From assembly GCA_013180625.2 (NCBI GenBank), contig SNVD02014592.1, positions 1 through 64,000 on the forward strand: a DNA stretch of 64,000 nucleotides. Reading direction: 5' to 3'. Origin of the DNA: Boswellia sacra. Its lineage: Eukaryota; Streptophyta; Magnoliopsida; Sapindales; Burseraceae. Position 1 is the stretch's first letter; each line of letters starts with the position of its first letter. Positions 35,372-45,958 of this stretch are shown here, one piece after another. The notes under the pieces were generated by a model. The model was not told the origin of the DNA and did not search any database. It saw only the letters and a list, made by a program, of their open reading frames with translations. The position numbers and the translations under genes were made by a program.

Positions 35372-35378
<7 letters not shown>
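34393..35378. other. Intergenic DNA
   Basis: AT-rich, with no recognisable gene. A GC-richer patch at 34920-35040 has no identifiable motif. The open frame at 34649-34837 is unsupported. Confidence 0.4.

Positions 35379-35420
<42 letters not shown>
35379..35420. repeat. (TA)n microsatellite
   Basis: About twenty uninterrupted AT/TA units. Confidence 0.95.
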
Positions 35421-35422
<2 letters not shown>

Positions 35423-35439
35423 ACTCTACTTATTTTATT

Positions 35440-35700
35440 TACTAGTATTTTAATATTTTGGAAACATTATAAATATCAAAACAAATTCACAAGAAAAAAA
35501 GCATTACAAATATGTTTCCAAAACATCAATACAAATTCACAAGAAAAAAATATAAATATAATGTAGGCAGCTTATTCATTAGTATTTTAATATTTTGGAA
35601 ATATTATAAATATCAATACAAATTCACAACAAAAAAATTATAAACACATTTGCAAAATATTAATACAAATTCAGGAGAAAAAAATATAAATATAATGTAA
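35440..35700. repeat. Tandem duplication of about 130 bp
   Basis: Two AT-rich units (about 35440-35570 and 35571-35700) both contain AGTATTTTAATATTTTGGAA, then TATAAATATC, then AAATTCACAAGAAAAAAA-type segments, and end TATAAATATAATGTA(G/A)GCA. Each unit has a shorter internal repeat of about 55 bp. Confidence 0.75.
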
Positions 35701-35841
35701 GCAAGCGTGAAAGTAATGGCTTGAACCTGCGTCAAGTTGGAGTAAAGGCCCTCAAATACCGCGAAGCTATGCTTGGCATTTGATTAAAAATACGGAATTC
35801 AATATAAGTAATGTTTGTTGTTTGCATGCTAGAAAAAAAAA

Positions 35842-35975
35842 GGGTTATTATCACAGACCTCCCCTATCTTTTGGACTTATTTCATCAAAATGGCCCGTTT
35901 GCACTTTTGCTTGAATTTAGTCCCTATGTTTTCAAAAACTCATCACATACCTCCCTTCTGTTAATTCCCCCGTTA
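35842..35975 (+). repeat. Left terminal inverted repeat of the MULE
   Basis: 134 bp matching the reverse complement of 43147-43280 with few differences. It contains ATTTCATCAAAATGGCCCG and CTCATCACATACCTCCCTT. Confidence 0.92.
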
Positions 35976-36038
35976 ATTTTTTGTAAATATGTTGAACTTA
36001 TAGGGGTAATTGAGTAATTTCACGCATCACATTCAGCA

Positions 36039-36048
36039 CTATAAAAGG
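36039..36048 (+). promoter_or_regulatory. Candidate TATA box of the MULE transposase
   Basis: CTATAAAAGG lies inside the left subterminal region, followed by a pyrimidine-rich leader (36085-36140) typical of a transcription start zone. The leader exon probably ends at CGGTGACAG|GTAAGC near 37656, with the coding exon beginning before 38275. Confidence 0.55.
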
Positions 36049-36219
36049 AAGTAAAAAATTAATTTATTGCCCGAACCCCACCCCACCCCACTTTCTTTGT
36101 CGACTTTTTCGAACCCTCCCTTTCTCTCCACTGTTTTTCTTCCTGCTTCGCTAACCTAACCTCTGAGCTACCTTGTGCTGCAAGAAACGCCATTGAAACC
36201 AGTTGAAGGCGTCGTCTAC

Positions 36220-37643
36220 TGATGCGTTCGAAACTAGCAAGTATACTAGTCGTACAAGTAATAAAGTGATAAGTAGATATCGTTCCCACGAGGATTGATT
36301 CTAATTGAATTCGTTATTTTCCAGCAACGATAAACTAAACAGGGGGGGTTTTGTTGAATGATTAACTAAATGAAATAAGAATGCAAATTAAGAATAACAA
36401 AACAGAAGTTAATTTGAATGAAGATCAATGAGAAAAATCTAGTTAAGGGATCCTTTTCTACCACAAGATATGGATTTGCGAATTAATCGTAGAATTGTCA
36501 TCCAATTACAGCATTGAAGTTATCAACCGAAGATAACAACAAGCTCTGTTATCCCAATCTTTCCTTACTTTGTTGTTAAATAAAACAAGCTCTTTATTTA
36601 ATCTCTATCCATTAAACAACCTAGAACAAGCTCTCTGAGTTTAATTCAATGGAAGCATTATGATGAGAAAGATAGGTTTATCTAAGCAATAATCACACAA
36701 GTTCGGATTATTTAACCTAGGTTGTATTTTCCAATTGCAATCTCTGATCACAATTTTGCTACCAATGATTGGAAATTCATGACAATTACGGATCAAGATT
36801 TCTAATCTAGCAATAGACAACAACAGATTTATATTCAGTTGGCCATTCCAAATACAATCAGTAAGCAATCATAAGCATTAGATATGGGAAAATACAAGCA
36901 ACTTCAATTAGAGAATTGGATACAATTTCTTACACAATCAACTCACAAAATCCATATCGAGGGCTTTGAAATCACCCTCAACCAATTCAAATTTATTTAC
37001 ACATATTCAATCAGAATAACAAATACAATACAGAGAAATTCCAGAATTGAAAAGGAAAGAAAGAACTTAGCAAATTCTTGGAAAATCTTCTTTGTAGATG
37101 AATCTTCTTGGAATTGTAGTTCCTCCTCTTTCAAATCTTCTTTCTCCTTCAAGAACTCCAAGGGATGAGAGAAATCCAGAAATGCAGCCTCCTCCCACGT
37201 TTCCCCTCTTCAAGTTATGAAAATAAAACCCTAAAATGTGTTTAAATACTCTGCTACAGTAACTTGCTACAGTGCCCCGTATTTAATAACATGCTACAGT
37301 GATATATGGAATTACAAATATACACTTCTCATACCATTTTTATCACAACTTTCGGTACACTACATAAATTCGTGAACGGTAAATTTCTCCAGAAAATAGA
37401 CTTCGAGAGCTTTTCAATGGTATATAGCATGTTATCCGGTTAATTGTATATCGATACAATCAACTCCAAGAAATTGGTTGACTAGCAGAGGTGAAATGAA
37501 GGGTTTTACTCCAATTTTGTGTAAGTTCCTCCAAAACTCCTACAAACATCAAAAACCACACAAAAACATAAAAATACCAAGGAATATAGCAAAGAAACAT
37601 GGACGAATTGATATGAAAATGATATATAAATAGACACTTATCA
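36220..37643 (-). mobile_element. Solo LTR inserted in the MULE 5' leader
   Basis: 1,424 bp with TG...CA termini and a perfect 5-bp target duplication TCTAC (36215-36219 and 37644-37648). On the minus strand it begins TGATAAGTGTCTATTTATA, so it belongs to the family of the LOG-carrying element at 2349-3807. No internal sequence is present, as expected after LTR-LTR recombination. It interrupts the probable 5' UTR exon of the transposase. Confidence 0.92.
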
Positions 37644-38274
37644 TCTACGGTGACAGGTAAGCAATCGTTGTCGTCTGTTTTGGTGTTTATCACATGGGGG
37701 AGGTGCTGTTTTGCTGTGTTCAAGGGTTAATATTTTCGAAAAACGTTTTATTGTTTTTTCAACAATAATTTCAACTATTATATACGATTTGGTAATGTAA
37801 TTTTTGGTTTCTGTTATCGGATTATGATTTTGCGAACAAAACCCTAGAAATGTCCTGTGACAAAATTTGGGGCTTTTCAAAATTGGTGCACTATAATGAT
37901 ACATCGAATCATTTTCTTGTTATTTCTGTTGGTATTGTCACATGCATGCACGAAAAGTTTCAATTTTTCTTTAAGCTGATGCATGTTGTATTATCTGTTT
38001 CTTCTGTTTTTTATGGTCATTGATATACTGGACAATAAATTGTTGCTTTAGATTGTTTTGCATCACTACGTTCTGTGCCATGCACGCTATGTAATATTTA
38101 TTTGCATGCATGGAGCGTGATTGTAGTTTGAAGTTCAGTTGATGCATGATTTTGTCATCTATAATTCAAAATGATGCATGATTTTGTTTTATGTGATCGT
38201 GTTTTTAACTATTATTTTGCTTGTTTCCTGTGTTTTTTTTTTTTTTAATATCTGTTGATGCATAAGCTAGTAAG

Positions 38275-41200
38275 ATGGTTGAATTTGACTTAACATATGA
38301 AGCTTTGGGTCATAGGATTCCAATCGGGTATGTAGACCCTGATAGGATATCTAGGATAGGGTTATTCCGAGATGCTTATCACTACTGTGATGTTGGGGAT
38401 CATCCGGATAGGCTTGTGAAGTTGACAGTATGTTTACCGTGGAGTGGTGAGGATGTGATTATTGATAGTGATGCAAAGTGTATAGAAGTATTTAGACTAT
38501 ATGAATCTAGGGGGATTTTTACTATAACAATCTGTATAGAGATTGTTCGAAGTGGCTTGGATCTAATGCACCCTCAAAACCTAGTTCAAAATGACCCTGA
38601 GGTGGCTGATGAACCTCAATTGACTGATAGACAGATTGAAAATGAACTTGAAACAGCTAACTTAGATGGAGATGAGTTAGAGGGGCCTAATAGGGGTGGG
38701 TTAAATGACCTTGAACCTCAATTGACTGATAGGCAGATTGAAACTGAAATGGTATTTTCAACAGATTCTGATTTAGATTATAGGATTGATAGTGATGCTG
38801 AAATTCAGCATGATAACAGTGGGGTAGGAAGTAGTTTTGAAGAGGGAATATCTAGTGATGACTTGTCAAATTATCAATCTGATGGAGAAAACTTTGAAAA
38901 AATTGTGAGTAGCTCAGATGATGAACTGTCTAGTGCTAGGATGGCTAGGGTTCATAGGAAGAACATATACAAGCCAGGGTTAGAGGGAGTTGTGGAATTA
39001 AAGATTGGTTAGACCTTTGAAAATCACTAACATTTTAGGGATGTCCTTAAGGAATATGCTATTCAAAAGGGTATTCATCTTAAAAGGTTGAAAAATGAGA
39101 AACAAAGAGTGACTGTTAGATGTGCTTTTAAAGGCTGCCCTTGGAGGATTCATGCCTCCACCACACAGGACTTAATTACTTACAAAATAAAGTCCTTGTA
39201 CCCTGACCATGAATGTGAAAAACAAGATGATACCCCTGAATGCACTTATATTTGGATAGCTAATAAGTATGAAGAGCATTTTAGGGATAACCCTAACCTA
39301 ACAGTTGAATGGCTAGAAAAAGATATCAAAAGAAGGTTTGGAATTCAGCCAGCAAAACAGAAATTGTATAGGGCTAGAGTTAAGGCTCTTGAATTGGTAG
39401 GTGAGCATCATCAGAAGGCCCTTAATCTGCTGCATAAATATGCAAACATAGTTCAGACCACAAATCCTGGCTCCACAGTGTGTGTGAGGGCTGATGCAGA
39501 CTTGATTTCTGCAGCCCCTAAATTTCAAGCATTTTTTGTTAGCTTTCCTGCTCAAAGGTTGGGTTTTGTAACAAGTTGTAGACCATTATAGGTTTAGATG
39601 GTTGTCATTTAAAAGGGCCAATGGGAGGGGTTTTGTTGGCTACTGTGGGGATAGATGCTGATAATGGAATGTATCCTTTAGCAATGGCCATATGTGAGGT
39701 TGAATGTAATTCCTCTTGGAATTGGTTCCTTAATCTATTAGGGCAACATATAGGAGGGGAAGATGGGGTTGGCTTGCCCATGACCTTTATGAGTGATAGA
39801 CAAAAGGGAATCCTTAATGCTTTGCTTGAACAGTGGCCTTATGCATCAAATAGATATTGTGCAAAGCATTTGTACGATAATTTCAAGAGAGAACACACAG
39901 GTCCATGACTGCAGCCTTTGTTTTGGAGGGCTGCCAAAGCTGCTAATATCAATGCCCATCATACAGCCATGGAAGAGATCAAACAAATTCACCAGGCAGC
40001 CTATGAATACCTGAGCAAAATCCCTGCACAGAACTGGAGTAGGTATGCTTTTGATGAGAGAGTGAAGGTTGAACATGTGACAAACAACATCACAGAAAGT
40101 TTCAACTCATGGATCAACCGACACCGCCATCAAACATATCTCACAATGCTTGAGGATATTAGGAGAAAAATAATGAAAAGGATGCAGAAGAAGTAAGGCC
40201 ACTGTTTTTTTTTCTTTTCATATTGGCTGGATAAATTTATACTGATTTTTTTTCAATATTTTGTTGGTTTTGCAGGTTTCAAGAATGTACCAGCTGGCAC
40301 ACAGATGTGGGGCCAAACATTAAAAAAATTATCAATGAGAGGGTTAAATGGACAAACCACATGGAAGTCATGTGGTGTGCAAATCTAGAGTTTGAGGTGG
40401 TAAGTAAAGGAAAGACTTTTGTTGTGAGATTGAATGAAGAGTTCTGTTCATGTGGCCTGTTTCAAGTGGGTAACTGACTTTAAGCACAATTTAGTAGTTT
40501 TTTTTTATTTAAAGTAATTAATCTTACTCAATTGTAATTTTTCAGGTTTCTGGTGTGCCTTGCACACATGCAATTGCAAGTGCAAGGGAAAGGAGGATAG
40601 ATGTCCACCAATTTTTAAATAAGCTGCTACTACGAGACAGGTATATAGCAGCTTATAATCACCATATATGACCCATCCCTGATCAGTCTGAATGGCCAGA
40701 AGTGCCATGCAATGAGTTGCAAGCTCCCAAACTGAGGACAAAAGCTGGGAGACCTAAAAAATCCAGAAGAAGAGCACCAGATGAGGATATACCTCCCTCG
40801 AAATTGTTTACAATGACTTGCATAAACTGTGGTGGTTACAACCACAACAAGAGGAGCTGCAAAAACCCTCCTAAGACAAATGCTAAGAAGGTTTCTCTTC
40901 TGCCTCACTGTTTAATTAATAATTTTATGAATTTCTAACATTAACAGTTGGTTAATCATCCTTTGTGTGTTGTGTTTAAGGGAAAGAATAACAAGGTTGG
41001 ATCATCTTCACAAGCAACAACTCAATCTCAGCAAACTGGAGCATTATCTCAGTCCCAATCCAGAGAACCATCTATGACAAGGAGGAATAAGGTTATATTT
41101 TAGGACTGTTATATATTTGTTAGGTTTAGGTATTTATTCTAACTTGATTGTTTTTTCAATGCAGAAGAAGCACACATCTGCTCAACCTGTGGACTTAGTT

Positions 41201-41317
41201 CAGACTCAATCTTCACCTCATCAAGAAACAAATGAAGTTGGACCATCATCTCAGCCTCAGTTTATTTCACAAGAAATTAGGTGCTCAGCACCTTCTCCAG
41301 CACTAGACCATGACTAG
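38275..41317 (+). pseudogene. MULE transposase (MuDR type), decayed
   Basis: DDE-type transposase for excision and reinsertion of the element. An N-terminal domain with an acidic linker (38275-39012) is followed, in the same frame after stops at 39013-39015 and about 39028, by the MuDR DNA-binding domain (HFRDVLKEYAIQKG, CPWRIHAS). Both stops look like single C-to-T changes of Gln codons. A one-base loss near 39592 precedes the catalytic domain (LDGCHLKGPMGGVLLATVG, MSDRQKGI). A TGA interrupts at 39906, before FWRAAKAANI. Introns at 40193-40275 and 40466-40545 join QKKFQECTSW and a SWIM zinc finger (CSCGLFQVSGVPCTHAIA). Another TGA lies near 40668. A CCHC knuckle (CINCGGYNHNKRSC) follows, with Ser/Gln-rich tail exons at about 40981-41092 and 41166-41317. 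Confidence 0.9.
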
Positions 41318-42126
41318 TGACAAATGAGGAGGTAAATACTTTAATATTGTGGATGTGCCTATATAAATTTTACCAATTTGTGTGATTAACACAATTTGTG
41401 ATACTGTTTATGCAGCCACAAGATGCAATTCCAGAGGGATGCTTGGTGGAAACTGGAATGCAAAGCTTGTGCTACCTCTTTTTTGGTAAATTTATTTTGT
41501 CACATATGAAGCTGTGAATGGGTTTGGAATGTATTTTGTCACATATAAAACTGTGAATGAAATTGCTTTGTGGAAACTGGAATGCAGAGATCCATATGTT
41601 CATATGTCAGTTCTATACATTAGCACTTAGGAAAGTACTTTAGTGCTAATTTTTTTGTAAATGAAACTGTGAATGGCTCGAGTTAGCCTGTGATATTTTT
41701 TGGTTTGTGCATTTCACTGTTAGGTCCTCAACATTTGTAACAATGTACTAACACCAACAGTGTTGTTAATATAAATGCAGTTCATATTACTGCACCTCAT
41801 ATTTCTGCAGTTTATTTACAATTTTATATGCAGTTTATCTACAGTTCATATAACAGTGTTCTAATCTTGTTACAATGTTATGCCATCCATAATCTGAAAT
41901 GATTGCATTTCATTCAAGGCAAATAAAGCTTTTTTGGTTGCTGGATGCTTTAGGGATATCATTTTCTCACAACAAGTCATTACATCATCTTCATAATACA
42001 TGATATCAAAATAAATAGCAACATGTAGAATAGACACTTGTTTAGCCGTATAACATTATGTATTTTTTCTTCAATTCCCACAAGCATTTCAGTTTGCCTC
42101 ACCAATTGCCTCAAATCACTTTGCAT
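41318..42126. other. Noncoding MULE interior between convergent genes
   Basis: T-rich sequence with several direct repeats of GTGAATG and CTGCAGTTCATAT-type words (41500-41860). It presumably holds the 3' ends of both MULE genes. No coding frame is recognised. Confidence 0.5.
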
Positions 42127-42444
42127 TTATGTTAAAATCATTTCATCATCATCCTTGCTTTTGCTTTGCTGCTCACTTTCCATAGCTTCAGTGTAGTGTA
42201 GGAAATCATGAAGATCACTGCGTATTTCTTCAACATCAGGATCCCACCACCTGTAAAAATTACATTTACCATTCTTGCATGTGAAATACATCTTACCAGG
42301 ATTGTTTGCAGATTCCGAAATCAAAACAGCTGCCTTTGCACCACACTTACACCTCCTGTTCTTGAATTTCAATAGGGTGCCATTTAGCATTTTTAGCCTT
42401 GCATTACCTGATTGTGATTGACTGATTTCTATGTGTGTACTCAT
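42127..42444 (-). CDS. GRF-type zinc-finger protein carried by the MULE
   Basis: An intact 105-residue ORF on the strand opposite the transposase. The GRF zinc finger spans about residues 30-70: Cys32-x-Cys34-Gly, then NPGKMYFTC with Cys56, Cys61 and the closing FYRWWDPD. Glu/Asp/Ser-rich sequence follows (71-105). GRF fingers in other proteins bind single-stranded nucleic acid; the role in plant transposons is unknown to me. Position inside the terminal inverted repeats, convergent with the transposase, suggests a second element-encoded gene rather than a captured host exon. Short tandem repeats lie immediately upstream (42455-42790). The ORF is intact although the transposase has several lesions. 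A further downstream exon cannot be excluded. Confidence 0.72.
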   Translation of the reverse strand: MSTHIEISQSQSGNARLKMLNGTLLKFKNRRCKCGAKAAVLISESANNPGKMYFTCKNGKCNFYRWWDPDVEEIRSDLHDFLHYTEAMESEQQSKSKDDDEMILT

Positions 42445-42454
42445 CTTTCATGTG

Positions 42455-42790
42455 AGATTTGGTGTCTGACTTGCTTGCTGGATGTTGGCTGTGATTGAGG
42501 GAGTTTTATTGACTAATCGAGTTGCCTTTGGTGTGTAACTTGCTTGCTGGATGTTGGCTGTGATTGAGGGATAGTTTTATGACTAATCAAGTGAGATTTG
42601 GTGTGTAACTTGCTTGCTGGACGGTATGTAGCTTCCTTTGGTGTGTAACTTGCTTGCCGGATGTTAGCTGTGATTGAGGGATAGTTTTATGACTAATCAA
42701 GTGAGATTTGGTGTGTAACTTGCTTGCTGGACGTGTAACTTGCTTGCTGGATGTGTAACTTGCTTGCTGGATGTTGGCTGTGTTCAAAGG
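42455..42790. repeat. Subterminal tandem repeats of the MULE
   Basis: About eight copies of a core close to TAACTTGCTTGCTGGA, some within a larger unit of about 70 bp (continuing TGTTGGCTGTGATTGAGGGA, then TTTTATGACTAATCAAGTG). The final copies are packed at 20-bp spacing (42709-42775). They lie between the right inverted repeat and the GRF gene start, where transposase-binding or promoter elements are often found. Confidence 0.85.
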
Positions 42791-43146
42791 ATGGATGTAT
42801 TTACTGCCTAGGCTGTGATAGTTTAAATTCTCCTTAGCTTAAATAGCTGTGATGTTGGCTATGTTCAGAATTTATTTGAATTCAGTTTACTGCATGGGGT
42901 CTGCACGGAGTCTGCATGGGGGCAACGGTAACACTGCAACGGCTACTTTCATTTTCTGCATTGACAGGGGTAAAATGGTCATTACATACAGATTTGAAAA
43001 TATGTTCTTCTGTCTTTAGGTTTCAGGGGTAGAAATGTCAATTTATACGATATTTTCATTGATTAAAATAAGCACTTGAATTTCTATATGGGGTTTAAGG
43101 GTATTTAGGTAATTACAGGATTTTTGGATGGAAAGATGATGTCATC

Positions 43147-43280
43147 TAACGAGGGAATTAACATAAGGGAGGTATGTGATGAGTTTTTGAAAACATAGGG
43201 ACTAAATTCAAGCAAAAGTACAAACGGGTCATTTTGATGAAATAAGTCCAAAAGGTAGGGGAGGTCTGTGATAATAACCC
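43147..43280 (-). repeat. Right terminal inverted repeat of the MULE
   Basis: Reverse complement of 35842-35975. It ends ATAATAACCC, followed by the target duplication GAAAAAAAA. Confidence 0.92.
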
Positions 43281-43759
43281 GAAAAAAAATTGAAACCCGA
43301 GGAATCACTTGCCGAATTGAATTCCTCGAGCTCGAAATAAAATTTCCCGACCCCGAAATTTCCGAGTAAATTTTTAGGAACGGAAATTAAATTCCTTGCC
43401 GCATCTAGGGACAAGGATTGAGGTCCCCAGTCGAGCCTAGGGTTTTTGCCATCCTTAGGTGTTAGGATGCCTGAGGTATCCCCTCCGTGATTAGTCCAGA
43501 AGGGGCCTCAATCAAAGACTCACTATTATAAAATTATAATTGGAAAAAAAAAATTTTTACTATACATATGTTGATTAGAGTTGGGAATGCAAAATTTTTT
43601 CAATTAAGTATGTAGAAGACACTCTACTTGCATCACAATAACATAAAAGCAACACATGAATCGTGATGACTAATTTTAATCCAAATTATTGGGATGAGGA
43701 GTCACTTATATATTTAATAATTTTTTAAATTAATTTGTATATCACTATATACATAATCA
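43281..43759. other. Intergenic DNA right of the MULE
   Basis: A GC-moderate block (43300-43510, with GGTCCCCAGTCGAGCC and CCCTCCGTGATTAGTCC) without a recognised motif. AT-rich DNA follows. Confidence 0.35.
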
Positions 43760-43950
43760 GTAGTGTTAGACTTACAACCTTCATACAACTCAAACTTTAC
43801 AATTTGATGGGCAGTCTATATGGCAAAAATTCACTGAAGGAGAAAAAAAAAGAATAATAGAAGTTATATCTCGAATAAGATTTTATCATGTAGACTAGCA
43901 CATCAAATTGTAGAGTTTGGGTTATTTGAAGGTTGTAAGTTTAGTATTAC
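43760..43950. mobile_element. MITE 1 of an adjacent pair
   Basis: 191 bp with terminal inverted repeats: GTAGTGTTAGACTTACAACC at the left and GGTTGTAAGTTTAGTATTAC at the right, each extending about 50 bases. The pair of elements is separated by about ten bases. Confidence 0.8.
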
Positions 43951-43960
43951 TATTGTTCAA

Positions 43961-44127
43961 TAATGTTAGACTTACAACATTTATATAACTTGATGTGGCA
44001 ACCTAATTAAGTGGCAAAATCCTATTGGAGAAGTAACTTCCCTCATCCTTTTTTTTTCCTCCTCCAATGATTTTTGCCATGTAGAATGCCGCATCAGGTT
44101 GTATGAATATTGTAAGTTTAGCATTAC
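43961..44127. mobile_element. MITE 2 of an adjacent pair
   Basis: About 167 bp of the same family as 43760-43950: left end TAATGTTAGACTTACAAC, right end TTGTAAGTTTAGCATTAC, with a related but diverged interior. Confidence 0.75.
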
Positions 44128-44295
44128 TTTTTATTTTTTCCTCCTCTAATGAATCTTTGCTAACTCAGGTTGTGAAAGGAGAATGATTGTAAATGGGTTG
44201 TAGATGTAGAATTGCCCATTAACATAATCCTTATTAAAAAAAAAAAAAAAAGTAATTTCCTCTTTGTACTTCATCCCTTCCAAATAGCATACTTA

Positions 44296-44296
44296 G

Positions 44297-44337
<41 letters not shown>

Positions 44338-44463
44338 GCACACACACACCCACACACACACACACCCACACACACCCACACACACACACACACACATTTC
44401 ACTACAATCACATCCCATTTAATACATACATACATATACATAAATACATACATACATACATAT
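44296..44463. repeat. Compound microsatellite (CT)n-(CA)n-(CATA)n
   Basis: A run of CT units passes into CA units with occasional CCC interruptions (to about 44396), then CATA/TACA units (44424-44463). Open frames across it (polyhistidine/threonine or cysteine/valine) are artefacts. Confidence 0.95.
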
Positions 44464-44644
44464 ATAGGGATATGATAATTTGACTTAAATTTGTTAACTT
44501 AAATCTAGACTTAAAATTAGGTTGATTTCACATATTTAATGGATGAGATAATTGATGAGTTATCATCATTAAATGCAAGTTTTTAAATTTTATATCTCAA
44601 CCATTTAATTAGATGAGATGAATGGTCATATATTTTCAACTTTG

Positions 44645-44715
44645 TAGCTTAGAGAATACGAAGAATTTAGAAGTTAACAAGAATGAACCTTACCATATCC
44701 GAGGCACCTAAAAAC
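44645..44715 (+). pseudogene. Short sulfotransferase relic
   Basis: The stretch reading TTTAGAAGTTAACAAGAATG and later CCGAGGCACC follows the order of the intact gene at 34225-34270 (TTTAGAGGTGAACAAGACTGG, then CGTGGCACC). Only about 70 bases can be aligned by eye, so this is tentative evidence of another lost family member. Confidence 0.4.
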
Positions 44716-45252
44716 TGCGTAGTTTTGTTTCTAACTTTTTTAAAAGGGAATCCACCAAAATGACATTGTTTTGTAAATATATTAAAACTTCCATAATTGT
44801 TTTATTAGTTATAATTTGTTGGCTAGATTAAATTTAAATATATTTATATTTTTTCATAAAATTATATTAGTTAAAAATATTTACCTTAATCTTTATTTTA
44901 ATTAAAAAAGAAATTACTATAGTTTTACACAACTTTTAAAATTTAAAATATTTTTATTTTTTCTTAAATTTTTATCTTAAAAAATTATAAATTTTAATAA
45001 ATTAAAAATTAAATTATTAAATTATTAAAAAATAAAATAAGACATTTTGCAACGTGTAGGAATGTCATATTGCTGAATCTAATAGTTTCTGCAATGTGCA
45101 TTTTTTGCGCATTGCTAAATGATGTTTTCCACAACATGCATTACTGAAAGACAATTTCAGTAATACGGCAACATGCATCAGTGCATCTTGCAAAAGACAT
45201 GTTTGTTGTATCCCAATTTTCTTGTAATGCTGACTATGGACTATCATTTTGT

Positions 45253-45720
45253 TCGAAAAAAATGTTCAAAGGGGGGCTCTTCAGGAAGGTCATGTTTCCA
45301 CTACTGATCAACTAGTTGATGCCTGGACCAAACCTTTACCTCGATGTCATTTTCTTCTTCTTTGGTCAAAGAATGGAATCTCTGATTAGAGCTCCATCTT
45401 GCGGGGGCATGTTAAGGATATTTAAATTATATATGTAAACATTATATTTTATATTTATCTTCTTCATGATTCAAGACTAAAGACACCCAATTGTATATTA
45501 AATTGTAATTGATTGATTATTGGTGATTACGTAAGTTTTGGATATTAGATTTATTACGTGTTGCATTAGTTTATTAGATTACTTCAATGTTATTATACAA
45601 TTCTTTTCGAATTAGGATCCTATCCTAATCTGAGCTTTACCTTAACTTTTGTAAATCTTCTGCAAAGTATATTTTATTAACTAAGTGATTGAAATCCATT
45701 ACATTCCTTTCATATCGTTA
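45253..45720 (+). mobile_element. Copia 3' tail and LTR
   Basis: The plus strand reads the end of copia RNase H (VSTTDQLVDAWTKPLPR-like with shifts) and a polypurine tract CTTGCGGGGGCA, then an LTR starting TGTTAAGGATATTTAAATT at 45410. The LTR end is not certain (between about 45690 and 45730). The rest of the element is absent. It lies directly upstream of the duplicated sulfotransferase promoter. Confidence 0.65.
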
Positions 45721-45740
45721 TCTGTCCTCTTAGAAGCAAC

Positions 45741-45852
45741 TTTTGGTGCATCCCAACTCATCTACTCTACCAGCTACAATTTTATAACTTCGACTCTTTT
45801 GGTGCATCCCAACACATCCACTCTACCAGCTACAATTTAATAACTTGACTTG
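45741..45852 (+). repeat. Tandem duplication in the sulfotransferase pseudogene promoter (56-bp period)
   Basis: The word TTTTGGTGCATCCCAAC with its downstream CTCTACCAGCTACAATTT occurs at 45741 and again at 45797. The intact gene has it once (33210-33265). The duplicated genomic segment therefore includes at least 170 bp of upstream DNA and acquired this repeat afterwards. Confidence 0.8.
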
Positions 45853-45958
45853 TTGATCTGGTGTACAAAAAATAAAAGAAAATAGCACAATTTAGAAACA
45901 CTGCATATATATCACAAAGTTCTTAATTCCAGCCGCGCCCCATAGCCTCCCAATCTCA

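Larger units (their letters stand above)
35842..43280 (+). mobile_element. Mutator-like transposable element (MULE) with nested LTR
   Basis: The element is bounded by 134-bp terminal inverted repeats beginning GGGTTATTATCACAGACC. Flanking sequence is GAAAAAAAA(A) on the left (32-41 of the 35800 block) and GAAAAAAAA at 43281-43289, a 9-bp Mutator-type target duplication with one-base poly-A slippage. Contents on the plus strand are a TATA box and leader (split by a solo LTR), an intron, and a MULE transposase pseudogene. On the minus strand is an intact GRF zinc-finger ORF. The span is 7,439 bp, about 6.0 kb without the solo LTR. It separates the intact sulfotransferase from its pseudogene. 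Confidence 0.92.

Noticed and set aside
38275..39012. 245-codon ORF as an independent host gene
   Set aside because: It lies inside MULE inverted repeats and continues in frame, past two stops, into the MuDR DNA-binding domain, so it is the transposase N-terminus.
44212..44475. Open frames of His/Thr or Cys/Val repeats
   Set aside because: Direct translation of the CT/CA/CATA microsatellite.
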